DNA of 64,000 nt, from contig SFEL01000001.1 of NCBI GenBank assembly GCA_004557245.1, positions 71,055 through 135,054 of the forward strand. The letters are read 5' to 3'. This document shows, in pieces, positions 34,430-43,552 of the stretch (the first letter of the stretch is position 1; each line of letters starts with the position of its first letter). Below the pieces are notes generated by a model. It made no database searches. It was given only the letters and a program-made list of their open reading frames with translations, and had not been told where the DNA came from. Origin of the DNA: Clostridiales bacterium. GTDB taxonomy: Bacteria > Bacillota > Clostridia > Christensenellales > CAG-138. The translations under genes and the position numbers were made by a program.

Positions 34430-35053
34430 CTACGGGGCGGGAATACCGCCCTTCTTTATTGCGGCAAACAGCGCCCGCCACAGCGCCCCATCTACGGCCT
34501 CCATCTGCGGCAGACAGTACTTCAGCCGGAAGGCCGAGAGTGCGGGAAGGGTATCGCCGGATAGCTTGCCGTTCATCAGGCAGGAAAAACCCAACATATT
34601 CAGCCCCTGCTGCAGCACAAATACATGTACCCCCATATTTCCCGGAAAAAGTACAGGATACCCCACGGCAAGCGATGAGCGGCCGAGACTGACCTCGCCC
34701 CGTATCCACAGGGGCGATTGATACTGGGCTTCTACATATGAAAAAAGCTCGTGATTTATGCAGTACCGGCGTATCTCGTTTTGCACGCCGCAGATATTTT
34801 TGCAGGGGCAGAGCAGGGCAAAGTCCCCGGAAAGGCCGGCGAAGCAGGGGGAGAATGGGGCGAAGGGCTCGTTCAGCGTATGAAATGAGCTTTTGAGAAC
34901 CATATCGTAGCGCCCGCATAGGCGGCGGCAGGCAGACAAAAACCGGCTGTCCGTCCAGAGCGTTCCGCCGTAGCTTTTGCAGCGGCCCATGAGGGCGGGA
35001 TCGGCCGTGACGAACCTGCCGCCGTATTCATCGTAAACAAAAAGCGTCGCCAT
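34430..35053 (-). CDS. Protein with C-terminal peptidoglycan-binding-like domain
   Basis: 207 aa. The first ~135 residues are unrecognised and Cys-rich (for example CPCKNICGVQ). Residues ~138-200 fit a PG_binding_1 fold: GVHVFVLQQGLNMLGF, NGKLSGDTLPALSAFRLKY, VDGALWRALF. There is no signal peptide or anchor, so export is unclear; the domain may act inside the mother cell or spore. No convincing SD, and the stop codons of this gene and tmk are one base apart. Confidence 0.65.
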   Translation of the reverse strand: MATLFVYDEYGGRFVTADPALMGRCKSYGGTLWTDSRFLSACRRLCGRYDMVLKSSFHTLNEPFAPFSPCFAGLSGDFALLCPCKNICGVQNEIRRYCINHELFSYVEAQYQSPLWIRGEVSLGRSSLAVGYPVLFPGNMGVHVFVLQQGLNMLGFSCLMNGKLSGDTLPALSAFRLKYCLPQMEAVDGALWRALFAAIKKGGIPAP

Positions 35054-35103
35054 GCTTTATCATATGGCGGCGCATTTGCTTTTGTTAAAACGTATTTTTG
35101 CCT

Positions 35104-36420
35104 TTAACCCTGAAACTCCACCTGGGGCTGGCCGTTGGGGTCGTAGTAGGGGGCGTTGGGGTCGTAGTAGCTGGGGTCCATTGTAGGCTCGGCGTATACG
35201 GGCGAGTTGTCGCTATAGTAATAGTAGTTGCCGTCTGCGCCCTGATATATGGTAGGCGTGCGCGGAGGCAGGGATTCGCCGGGGGAGAGCACCTTTGCAT
35301 CTTCGGCCTCCTCGGCGGAATCGAATATGAATTCGTGTAGCGCCTTGGCGTTGGCGGGCATATCTGCCAGCACTACGGATTTCCTCTCGTATTTATCGGT
35401 TTTGTATGTTTCGTCCGCAGGTATCCTGCAGTAGAGCAGGCCGCCTGCGCCCATGCCCAGAGCCTTTGTGGCGCAGGAGATTATGCGGTCGTTGGTCATG
35501 TTGGTCTCAACCATGGGCAGTATCTTCTCAAGCATTTTATATTGCCTGGATACGTCCGCCTTCATGAACTGGGCGTATATCTGGTTGAGCAGCTTGAACT
35601 GGCGTTTGGTGCGGTTGAAGTCGCTGTCTATGTGGCGTATCCTCGCATAGCCCAGAGCCTGCTTACCGGAGAGCTTCACGTTGCCCGCATTGGCGAATAT
35701 GAAGCCGTCCCATGTGTCGGCTATGCCGCGCTGCTTGTTGAGGCCGGCTATGCAGTCGTTGGCTTCGCTTATCTCCTCGGCGCTCATGCGCACCGTAACG
35801 CCGCCCAGCGCGTCCACTATCTCCTCAAACATATTGAAGTCCACCAGCACGTATTCGCTGAGGTTGAGATGGAAGTTGCTGTTGAGAGTCTCAAAGAGCA
35901 GGTCAAGGCCGCCCTTTACCGCGGCGGAGTTGAGCTTGCCGTAGCCGTGGCCGGGTATGTTCACCAGCATGTCGCGCATTATTGTGGTGAGCTTGAGCCT
36001 GTTGTTTACCGTGTCTATGGTGGCTATAAGCATGGCGTCCGTGTTGGAGTCGCCCTTCGTGCCGCGGCGGTCAACGCCTATGAGCAGCACGTTTATGTAG
36101 CGTTCGTCCGTGGCGTCAGCCTTCAGCTTTTCTACAGTTGCGTCGTCCAGCCATGTCTGGTCGTATAGCTCGCTCATGGGTATGGGGGTGGGCACCGGGG
36201 TAGCCGAGGGCTCCGGCGTAGCGTTGGGGGTGGCCACGGGTGCAGGGGTGATTATGATGTCCCCGTCGTTCTCTGCGAACACGGTATCCGTGCCGGGGCG
36301 GGATATGCTGTTGAGCAGCTTTGCTGCAAGTATCCCTATGGCGGCGGCTGCGGTCACTATGACGCATATAAGTATGATTATGATTTTGCGGCCTTTGCCG
36401 TTATTTTTATTTTGCTCCAT
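35104..36420 (-). CDS. LytR-CpsA-Psr (LCP) family protein
   Basis: 438 aa. An N-terminal helix (about residues 12-35), a Pro/Thr/Ala linker (TPAPVATPNATPEPSATP) and then the LCP domain: NVLLIGVDRRG, NTDAMLIATID, IMRDMLVNIPG, KLNSAAVKGG, and GKQALGYARIRHIDSDFNR. LCP enzymes transfer undecaprenyl-linked glycopolymers to peptidoglycan or proteins. The C-terminal ~45 residues are a Tyr/Asp/Pro-rich low-complexity tail. ATG 36420 is chosen for AAGGAAG upstream; 36447 is the alternative. Confidence 0.92.
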   Translation of the reverse strand: MEQNKNNGKGRKIIIILICVIVTAAAAIGILAAKLLNSISRPGTDTVFAENDGDIIITPAPVATPNATPEPSATPVPTPIPMSELYDQTWLDDATVEKLKADATDERYINVLLIGVDRRGTKGDSNTDAMLIATIDTVNNRLKLTTIMRDMLVNIPGHGYGKLNSAAVKGGLDLLFETLNSNFHLNLSEYVLVDFNMFEEIVDALGGVTVRMSAEEISEANDCIAGLNKQRGIADTWDGFIFANAGNVKLSGKQALGYARIRHIDSDFNRTKRQFKLLNQIYAQFMKADVSRQYKMLEKILPMVETNMTNDRIISCATKALGMGAGGLLYCRIPADETYKTDKYERKSVVLADMPANAKALHEFIFDSAEEAEDAKVLSPGESLPPRTPTIYQGADGNYYYYSDNSPVYAEPTMDPSYYDPNAPYYDPNGQPQVEFQG

Positions 36421-36590
36421 CTTTTCGGACGCTTCCTTCTGTATCATATTGTCCGGGACATTATAACCTATAATGCGAAATATATCAATTTTTGCGAACC
36501 GAATTTACAATGCGGTAACTATTGCCATGTTAGCCGCCTTGGGGTATATTATAACATGAATTACTATTGCAACATAGGAGCAGTATGCTA

Positions 36591-37319
36591 ATGTATGGTG
36601 ATTTCGCGGGTATGTACGACCCGCTCATGAAGGACGTGGATTATGATTCCTGGGCGGAATACCTGCTCCGGTTTATCGGTGCTGAAAAGCTGCGGGTGAC
36701 GGACTGCGCCTGCGGCACAGGCGAGATAACACTGCGTCTGGCCAGGGCGGGGCATATCATGACCGGCGTGGACATATCCGGGGACATGCTGAGAATAGCC
36801 TCCGAAAAAGCGCGAAGGGCGGCGCTGAAGATACCCTTTGTGGAGCAGGACATGCGCAAGCTCGCGCTGCACCGGCCCCAGGACGCTATAATCTGCGCCT
36901 GCGACGGGGTGAACTACCTCGATTCGCTGAAGGCCGCCGAGGAGTTCTTCGAGGCCGCAAATGCCGCGCTGAAGGTGGGCGGTCTGCTGCTTTTCGATAT
37001 TTCGTCGCAGTACAAGCTGGAAAACATACTGGGCTGCAATACCTTTGCGGAGGACGAGCAGGGCGGGGCGTATATCTGGAAGAACAACTACGACCCGGAA
37101 AGCCGGCTTATAGAGATGGAGCTGACCTTCTTTGAGCGGCAGGGTGAGCTTTACCGCCGCTTTACCGAGCGGCACATACAGCGGGCCCATGGCACCGACG
37201 AGCTGCTTAAAGCGCTGTGCAGGGCGGGTTTTGACGCGGAAGCATACGACTTTGAAACAATGGATCCCGTAAGACCCGACAGCGAGCGGGTGCAGTTTTC
37301 AGGAAGGAAAAGGCGATGA
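36591..37319 (+). CDS. Class I SAM-dependent methyltransferase
   Basis: 242 aa. Motif I is VTDCACGTGEITLRLA, motif II GVDISGDML, then VEQDMRKL and ICACDGVNYL. The N-terminus YGDFAGMYDPLMKD is shared with a clostridial group of unassigned substrate. AGGAG lies ten nt before ATG 36591; ATG 36585 is also possible. Overlaps the next gene by 4 nt (ATGA). Confidence 0.88.
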   Translation: MYGDFAGMYDPLMKDVDYDSWAEYLLRFIGAEKLRVTDCACGTGEITLRLARAGHIMTGVDISGDMLRIASEKARRAALKIPFVEQDMRKLALHRPQDAIICACDGVNYLDSLKAAEEFFEAANAALKVGGLLLFDISSQYKLENILGCNTFAEDEQGGAYIWKNNYDPESRLIEMELTFFERQGELYRRFTERHIQRAHGTDELLKALCRAGFDAEAYDFETMDPVRPDSERVQFSGRKRR

Positions 37320-37921
37320 AGCCCCTTGAGCTTTACAGAGACGGCGAAAAGGTGGTCTGTGCTTTTACGCTGTACATAGACCCGAGAACCGGGGAGCCTG
37401 AGGAGATGCGGCGGCTAATGCTGGACGGCCTCGGGCGCATAGCGGGCTGCTACGGCACGGACAAAGGGCCCGTAGAGGTTGAGGTGCGGGTGAATATAGC
37501 CGATAAATTCAGCTTGGGCGCGGTGAACGTGCGCATCATAGACGAGACGCCAGTCATACGTAAGTGGTACAGCCCAAGGATAAACGTGAGCCGGGCGTAT
37601 TACGGCACGCGCCGCAAGGGCCTCCTGAAGCTGGAACGGTTCATTATGCGCAAGCCGGACGTCTACATAAACCTCGCCGGCAAGGATGTGCAGGACCAAA
37701 GGCAGCGGGGGGTGATATGCTCTGTGATACAGCACGAGTTCGGTCATGTGCTGGGATTCAAGGATAAGTACAGGATGAGGAATTTCAAGAAAAAGAACGA
37801 GGACGTTGACGACGGGGACATAATGTACCGCGTGGGAGACGCACAGAAGTTCATGGAATATCATATAAGAAGATTGAGGAGCTGCGCGGATAAGGGCAGG
37901 GTACCATTCAGAAATGTGTAG
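37316..37921 (+). CDS. Metzincin-like zinc protein of unknown substrate
   Basis: 201 aa. It contains HEFGHVLGFKD (His140, Glu141, His144, Gly147, Asp150), a HExxHxxGxxD metzincin-type zinc site, and a downstream GDIMY where Met170 could form the Met-turn. There is no signal peptide, so it appears cytoplasmic, which is unusual for metzincins. Translationally coupled to the methyltransferase and 24 nt before hslO. I do not recognise a named family. Confidence 0.75.
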   Translation: MKPLELYRDGEKVVCAFTLYIDPRTGEPEEMRRLMLDGLGRIAGCYGTDKGPVEVEVRVNIADKFSLGAVNVRIIDETPVIRKWYSPRINVSRAYYGTRRKGLLKLERFIMRKPDVYINLAGKDVQDQRQRGVICSVIQHEFGHVLGFKDKYRMRNFKKKNEDVDDGDIMYRVGDAQKFMEYHIRRLRSCADKGRVPFRNV

Positions 37922-37945
37922 CGACGATATACGGAGGATAACATA

Positions 37946-38836
37946 ATGGGTAGGATAGTAAGGGGCCTTATGGCAAACGATACGGTAAAGCTCATGGCTA
38001 TTACTGGCAAGGATATATGCGAGACCGCCCGTGAGCTTCACGGCCTGTCAAGGGTGTGCACAGCGGCGCTGGGCCGTTCCCTTCTCATAACCGACATGAT
38101 GGGGGCGCAGCTCAAGGGGGAAAACGACAAGCTCACTACCATAATCAAAGGCGGAGGCCCGGCGGGCAATATAGTCTGCACTGCGGATAACAGGGGCCAC
38201 GTAAAGGGCTACATAGAAAACCCCAAGCTGGAGCTGCCGCTAAACGACAGCGGCAAGCTGGATGTTTCCATGGCGGTAGGCTGGTTCGGCGAGCTTACGG
38301 TAGTGCGGGATCTCGGACTGAAGGAGCCCTATGTGGGCAAGAGCAACATGGTGTCCGGCGAAATAGCGGAGGACTTCGCACAGTATTTCACGGTGAGCGA
38401 GCAGCAGCCCTCTATGGTATACCTGGGCGTCCGGGTAGACCCCCACGACGGCAAAGTCAGGGCCGGCGGCGGCCTCATAGTGCAGCCCATGCCCTTCTGC
38501 CCCGATGAAGTAATAGATAAAATACAGGACAGGGTGCCGATGGTGAAGATGCTGGCGGGAATGCTGGACGATGGCATAGAGCTGGAGGCTTCGCTGAAGA
38601 AGATATTCGACGGCATAGATATGACCTTCACTGAGACCATGGAGACAGGGTTCCGATGCGACTGCACGCGTGAGCGGCTGGAGAGGGTCCTTATATCTCT
38701 GGGCCGGGACGAACTCAGCGACATGATAGAGAAGGAACACGGCGCGGAGCTGACCTGCCACTTTTGCAATAAGAAGTACAGCTTCAGCGAAGATGAGCTC
38801 AAGGGCCTCCTGGAGGAGGCCGGAAAGGCGCAATAG
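37946..38836 (+). CDS. hslO: Redox-regulated chaperone Hsp33
   Basis: 296 aa, family length. The C-terminal zinc-binding redox switch has the CxC...CxxC pattern (CDC at ~238 and CHFC about 30 residues later). N-terminal domain motifs: GRSLLITDMMGAQLKGEN and AVGWFGELTVVRDLGLKEPY. Oxidation releases zinc and activates holdase function in the cytoplasm. ACGGAGG precedes the ATG. Confidence 0.95.
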   Translation: MGRIVRGLMANDTVKLMAITGKDICETARELHGLSRVCTAALGRSLLITDMMGAQLKGENDKLTTIIKGGGPAGNIVCTADNRGHVKGYIENPKLELPLNDSGKLDVSMAVGWFGELTVVRDLGLKEPYVGKSNMVSGEIAEDFAQYFTVSEQQPSMVYLGVRVDPHDGKVRAGGGLIVQPMPFCPDEVIDKIQDRVPMVKMLAGMLDDGIELEASLKKIFDGIDMTFTETMETGFRCDCTRERLERVLISLGRDELSDMIEKEHGAELTCHFCNKKYSFSEDELKGLLEEAGKAQ

Positions 38837-38840
38837 TCAA

Positions 38841-40547
38841 ATGGCGGAAAAATTCAGAACCGAAAAAGGTGGCAAAGTGCTTCAGTTCGCTCAGGACGGA
38901 GAGTTTTACTACCGCAGCGGCTCGTCAAAGCTTGAAAAGAACGACCTTACCGGGGCCATAGCGAGCTATCGCATGGCTCTGAAGTTAGACCCCAAAAATT
39001 ACGACGCAGTGCTGGGCATAGCGGAGATACTCACCGCCATGGGACGCACGGAGGAATCCAACCGGCTGCTTATGGTGAAGTTCCGGGAGGAGGAGAGGCC
39101 CGCGGAGGCTTATTTCGGCATGGGCTGCAACTTTTTCGCCCAGAGGGAATACGACCAGGCGCGCATGAGCTTCGATAAATACCTTGATGAGGATCCGGAG
39201 GGCGAATTCGCCTACACCGCATACGATATGGCTGAGGCCATAGACGACGGCACCGCCCAGGCCTATCAGGAAGGACCCTTTGCCGTACCCGGGTACACGG
39301 AAGCGGAACAGGCAAGGCGGCTCATGGAGAAGGAGGACTTTAAAGGGGCTATAGAGCTGCTGGAAAAAACTGTGGAAGAGCATCCTGAGCTTTCATATGC
39401 ACGCAACAGCCTCGCCCTGTGCTATTATTGCGTACACGATTACGACAAGGCAACGGATCAGGTGGGTGCGGTGCTTAAGGAAGAACCCCAGAACATACAG
39501 GCACACTGCAATCTGGCTATATTCATGAGGGGCGCCAAGGACGACGTTGGCCTGAAGCGGCAGGTCGATTATTTAAAGACTGTCACCACAGAGGACGCGG
39601 ACGACCTTAACAGGCTCTGCGTTACATTCATGGATCTTCGCGAGTTCGCCGTAGCGCTGCCAATCGCGAAAAAGCTCTACAATAAAAAAAGCTTCGATCC
39701 TGCCGTTATACACAGGCTTGGCCTTTGCGCATATTATACCGGCGACTGGACCTATGCCCTGAGCTGCTACGATAAGCTTATAAAGATTGACGGCGAGGAC
39801 AGCATAGCCCGCTTTTACAGGGGAATATGCAAGGCGGCAATAATGGGCGCGCCCAAATCCATGAGCCTCATGCTGAACTATCAGGTGCCTGCGGAGGAAG
39901 TCATAGCCAGGATAAAGAAGCTCAACGAGTATATACACATTCCCCGGGAAAAGCTCATGGAGATTTGGAAGGAGGGCGGCGACGTGAGGATGACTGCCAA
40001 GTGGGGCCTGACGCTGCCGGATCAGTCGGTAAAGCGTGCCATACTGAGCTTTATCGCTTCCTTCCGCGACGAGACAGCGGAGGAGATACTGCGCGACTTT
40101 GCCCTGCACAAGGAGGAGAGCACGGATCTCAAGCGGGATACCTTTGCAATGCTCAAGGCCATAAACGCCAGGGAGCCGTATCTGAGCTATATCGACGGGG
40201 AGCTGGTGGAGAGCCGGGTGAGCCTGGTGCCAATGATGCCAAAGGGCCTGCCCAAAGCTTACAGCGAGGTAATGGAAAACTGTGTAGACTACATGAGGGG
40301 GATACGTGACGACAGGTGTATATCCACAGCCGTGAAGCTATGGGGCAAATATGTATACGGCCTTTCGGGCTACCAGCCCATTTCCAAGGGACAGACAATG
40401 GCCCTTGCGGCGGCCCTCGAGTACGAGGCATGCCGCAAGTGTGGCGTGGAGGTCACAAAGCTTGAGCTTTGCAGCAAGTACGGAATAAGCATGGTTCGCT
40501 TCAACAACGCCATGGGCAAGCTGAACAAAGGAGAAAGCAAGGAATGA
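38841..40547 (+). CDS. Tetratricopeptide-repeat protein
   Basis: 568 aa from MAEKFRTEK, four nt after the hslO stop. TPR-type helix pairs run through residues ~20-330 (GAIASYRMALKLDPKNYDAVLGIA; GAIELLEKTVEEHPELSYARNSLALCYY, given by segment). The C-terminal ~200 residues are helical without recognisable repeats and include ALEYEACRKCGVEVTK. Soluble; presumably a scaffold. Overlaps the next gene by 4 nt. Confidence 0.8.
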   Translation: MAEKFRTEKGGKVLQFAQDGEFYYRSGSSKLEKNDLTGAIASYRMALKLDPKNYDAVLGIAEILTAMGRTEESNRLLMVKFREEERPAEAYFGMGCNFFAQREYDQARMSFDKYLDEDPEGEFAYTAYDMAEAIDDGTAQAYQEGPFAVPGYTEAEQARRLMEKEDFKGAIELLEKTVEEHPELSYARNSLALCYYCVHDYDKATDQVGAVLKEEPQNIQAHCNLAIFMRGAKDDVGLKRQVDYLKTVTTEDADDLNRLCVTFMDLREFAVALPIAKKLYNKKSFDPAVIHRLGLCAYYTGDWTYALSCYDKLIKIDGEDSIARFYRGICKAAIMGAPKSMSLMLNYQVPAEEVIARIKKLNEYIHIPREKLMEIWKEGGDVRMTAKWGLTLPDQSVKRAILSFIASFRDETAEEILRDFALHKEESTDLKRDTFAMLKAINAREPYLSYIDGELVESRVSLVPMMPKGLPKAYSEVMENCVDYMRGIRDDRCISTAVKLWGKYVYGLSGYQPISKGQTMALAAALEYEACRKCGVEVTKLELCSKYGISMVRFNNAMGKLNKGESKE

Positions 40548-41656
40548 GATTCATAGCGACCTGCAAAATAGGCTTGGAGAGCGTAGTATCCCTTGAGCTC
40601 AGGCGCCTTGGCATAGAGGTGGAAAAGGTGGAGGACGCGAGGGTGCTGTTCCTCGGGGATTATCAGACTATGGCAAAGGCCTGCTTGTGGCTGCGTACGG
40701 CGGAACGGGTGCTCATGGAGGTGGCAAGCTTTGAGGCCAGGAGCTTTGAGGAGCTGTTTCAGGGCGTGAAGGCTGTAAGCTGGCGGGATTACCTCAAAAA
40801 GGACAGCTTCATACACGTAAACGGCAAGAGCGCCAAGAGCACGCTGTTCAGCGTATCCGACTGCCAGCGCATAGCAAAGAAGGCCATAGTGGAAAACCTC
40901 ATGGCCGCGTACCGAACGGAGCGGCTGCCGGAGACAGGCAGCGAGGTGATAATAGAGATAGGCATATTGCGGGATGTGGTTACTGTGGCGCTGGACTGCT
41001 GCGGCGCGGGGCTTTCCCGACGGGGCTACCGCACGTATAACGTCGCCGCGCCTATTGCCGAGACGCTGGGGGCGGCAATGCTGCTGCTCTCCCATTATAG
41101 GGGCGACAGGCCGCTTATAGACCCCATGTGCGGCAGCGGCACAATGCCCATTGAGGCGGCAATGATCGCCAACAACATGGCTCCCGGCCTGAACCGGCCA
41201 TTTGCAGCGGAGGAATGGGAATTTGCCGGCGGCAAAAGCCTGTTTGACAGGGCGCGGCAGGAGGCCCGTGAAAGCCGCATAGACGGTCGGCCCGACATAC
41301 TGGGCAGCGACATTGATGCCCGCAGTATAGATCTCTGTAAAAAGCACGCCAAGAAGGCGGGAGTGATGGTAAACTGGAAGACAGCGCCGCTGAAGGAGCT
41401 TTCTACTGATAAATCCGGCGGCCTTATAGTCTGCAACCCTCCCTATGGTGAGCGCATGATGGAAAAGCGGGAGGCGGAGGCGCTGTACCGGGAAATGCGG
41501 CACAAGTTCGACGAGCTGGATAACTGGCAGGTGAGCGTTATCACCGCATACCGGGATTTCGAGAGAATATATGGCAAGCGGGCGGACAAGCGCCGCAAGC
41601 TGAGCAACGGCGGAATGGTATGCACGATGTACCAATATTTTAAAAGAAACGATTAA
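40544..41656 (+). CDS. THUMP-domain 23S rRNA (guanine-N2) methyltransferase (YpsC/RlmL-like)
   Basis: 370 aa starting at the ATGA overlap with the TPR gene. N-terminal ferredoxin-like/THUMP region (residues 1-155) and a Rossmann methyltransferase domain with DPMCGSGTMPIEAA and the N2-methyltransferase motif NPPYGERM. The family methylates a guanine in 23S rRNA (m2G2445-type). Followed by the tRNA-Ala promoter. Confidence 0.9.
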   Translation: MRFIATCKIGLESVVSLELRRLGIEVEKVEDARVLFLGDYQTMAKACLWLRTAERVLMEVASFEARSFEELFQGVKAVSWRDYLKKDSFIHVNGKSAKSTLFSVSDCQRIAKKAIVENLMAAYRTERLPETGSEVIIEIGILRDVVTVALDCCGAGLSRRGYRTYNVAAPIAETLGAAMLLLSHYRGDRPLIDPMCGSGTMPIEAAMIANNMAPGLNRPFAAEEWEFAGGKSLFDRARQEARESRIDGRPDILGSDIDARSIDLCKKHAKKAGVMVNWKTAPLKELSTDKSGGLIVCNPPYGERMMEKREAEALYREMRHKFDELDNWQVSVITAYRDFERIYGKRADKRRKLSNGGMVCTMYQYFKRND

Positions 41657-41671
41657 ATCCTAAAATTATGC

Positions 41672-41700
41672 TTTACAAATCCGCAATGATGTATTATAAT
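41672..41700 (+). promoter_or_regulatory. Promoter of tRNA-Ala
   Basis: -35 TTTACA, 17-bp spacer, perfect -10 TATAAT (41695-41700), 17 nt before the tRNA. Confidence 0.85.
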
Positions 41701-41717
41701 AATCTTCGTTGCAAAAC

Positions 41718-41793
41718 GGGGCATTAGCTCAGTTGGTAGAGTGCCACACTGGCAGTGTGGATGTCAGCGGTTCGAGTCCGCTATGCTCCACCA
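41718..41793 (+). tRNA. tRNA-Ala (anticodon GGC)
   Basis: 76 nt with encoded CCA. Acceptor GGGGCAT/ATGCTCC with one G-U pair; anticodon loop CTGGCAG within CCACA/TGTGG. Its 3' end matches the tail of the recombinase gene at the window start. Confidence 0.97.
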
Positions 41794-41797
41794 TTAA

Positions 41798-41836
41798 AAG
41801 CGCCTGAATCTCTAAGGATTCAGGCGCTTGCTTTTT
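41798..41836 (+). terminator. Terminator of tRNA-Ala
   Basis: Perfect 13-bp stem AAGCGCCTGAATC / GATTCAGGCGCTT, 6-nt loop, followed by GCTTTTTT. Confidence 0.9.
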
Positions 41837-41898
41837 TCGTTGCAACTCTTTTTGCAACTTTTTTTAAATCAAATTATCAAATATCCCTTTATCCGCTA

Positions 41899-42435
41899 TT
41901 ACCTATTGCGTCCGCCCTTGCGCTTTATCACTTCTACACCGGCAGCGCCAATAAGTGCCAATGCTATGAGGCAGAGAGCCCCGGTATCACCGGTCTTGGG
42001 GGTGACGAGCTGGGGGCATGGTACCTTACAGGTGCATTGGCCGCAGAGAACGCACTTTTTGCAATTGCAGCAGTAAACGTGCTCGTGGAGGCAAGGACGT
42101 TCCGTAGGCCCTGGCCTGTAGGTAGGAATAGGCCTATACGTAGGCCGGGGGGTGCGGGTGGGGGATGGCCTGGGGGTAGCCGCGGGTTCCGGGGAGACCG
42201 AAGGTTCGGGCGACGCGGTGGGCTCAGGCGTGACCGTAGGTTCCGGTGAAGCGGTAGGCGTGGGTTCGGCGGAAGGCTCCGGCGAAGCTACAGGAGTAGG
42301 CTCCGCAGTGGGTACCGGCGAGACTGGGGCCGCCGGCGTAGGTGAGGGCCATGGGCGGGCGGCAAGGGCTGGGGATGGTATGAGGGTAAGCAGCATAAAC
42401 AGTGCTGCTATAATTGATATCGCTCTTTTATTCAT
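41899..42435 (-). CDS. Secreted Pro-rich, Cys-cluster surface protein with sortase-like C-terminus
   Basis: 178 aa from MNKRAISIIAALF, chosen for AAGGAGG upstream. The signal peptide is residues 1-25 (cut near ALA). A degenerate Pro/Ser/Thr/Glu repeat region follows (units like ASPEPTVTPEP), then a cluster of nine Cys within 26 residues (for example YCCNCKKCVLCGQC). The end reads TPKTGD, a hydrophobic helix and KRKGGRNR, which is the layout of a cell-wall sorting signal with T in place of L in LPXTG. Probably wall-anchored; function unknown. Confidence 0.78.
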   Translation of the reverse strand: MNKRAISIIAALFMLLTLIPSPALAARPWPSPTPAAPVSPVPTAEPTPVASPEPSAEPTPTASPEPTVTPEPTASPEPSVSPEPAATPRPSPTRTPRPTYRPIPTYRPGPTERPCLHEHVYCCNCKKCVLCGQCTCKVPCPQLVTPKTGDTGALCLIALALIGAAGVEVIKRKGGRNR

Positions 42436-42646
42436 TTGGTTTTCCTCCTTGGTAAAGCATGGGGATAGCTGCCCCCATCTGTTACAGAATAAGTGTAACG
42501 AATAAATATGCGCTAATCCATGGAGTTTTACTGGTGTCGGTGGAATAATATGCAAATTATTGACGTAAAACATGTGATTTTGCCGTTGATTTATGGGCGG
42601 CATTGTGATAGATTATCCGTTATACGAAGCGAGAAGGCAGATAAGT

Positions 42647-43552
42647 ATGACTGTTAATGATGCAATGAAAAGAAGATTGGCCAACATGGCGCTGCTGATA
42701 ACAGGAATGATATGGGGCAGCGGCTTTGTGGTAATGAAAAATACGCTGGACAGCATGTCGACGAACTATATACTTGCAATACGGTTCACCATAGCGGCTC
42801 TGGGCCTTAGCTATACTCTGTTTACCAAAGGTCCCGTCACATTTGAAAAGATAAAGGCCGGGGCCAATCTGGGTCTGTATATATACGGTGCTTTTGCGGT
42901 GCAGACCTACGGGCTGATTTTCACCACGGCCGGCAAAAATGCGCTCATCACGGCGTTTTACGTTGTGCTGGTGCCGCTGCTGCTGTGGATAATGCAAAAG
43001 CGCCGGCCGGAAGGTAAGGTATGGGTGGCTGCCGTAATGATGATAATTGGCATAGCGCTGCTCACTACTGACGGCGGAGGAAGCATCAACATAGGCGACG
43101 TACTTACGCTTTGCTGTTCATTGGGGTACGCTATACAGATAGTACTGGTGGACGTATATGCCAAGAAGTATGACTTAATGCAGCTGACCTGTCTCCAGTT
43201 CTGGTTCAGCGCGCTGTACGGCTGGATAGCGGCTTTGCTGTTTGAACAGCCCCCCGTAAATATGGGAGGAGATACGGTGTTTGCTCTGGCATACTGCGGA
43301 ATAGCCTGCACGCTCATAGGCCTCACGCTGCAAAACGTTGGGGTAAAGTACGCGAGTCCCGAGTACGCGACGCTTTTCATGAGCACCGAATCCGCCTTTG
43401 GGTGTATATTCGGCGTGATATTTCTACATGAGACTATGACGGCGCGCATGCTTGTGGGAGGATTGATGGTGGTTGCAGCACTTATGCTGTCGCAGGTGGA
43501 ATGGAAGGACGTATTTGCAAAAAGAAAGAACAGGGGTGTTCATAATGCCTGA
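42647..43552 (+). CDS. DMT-superfamily (EamA) transporter
   Basis: 301 aa, ten helices in two EamA repeats (MIWGSGFVVMKNTLDSMS in the first, ALAYCGIACTLIGLTLQNVG in the second). Start at the ATG after AGAAGG. Members export amino acids or other metabolites; no substrate can be assigned. Overlaps the next gene by 8 nt. Confidence 0.9.
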   Translation: MTVNDAMKRRLANMALLITGMIWGSGFVVMKNTLDSMSTNYILAIRFTIAALGLSYTLFTKGPVTFEKIKAGANLGLYIYGAFAVQTYGLIFTTAGKNALITAFYVVLVPLLLWIMQKRRPEGKVWVAAVMMIIGIALLTTDGGGSINIGDVLTLCCSLGYAIQIVLVDVYAKKYDLMQLTCLQFWFSALYGWIAALLFEQPPVNMGGDTVFALAYCGIACTLIGLTLQNVGVKYASPEYATLFMSTESAFGCIFGVIFLHETMTARMLVGGLMVVAALMLSQVEWKDVFAKRKNRGVHNA

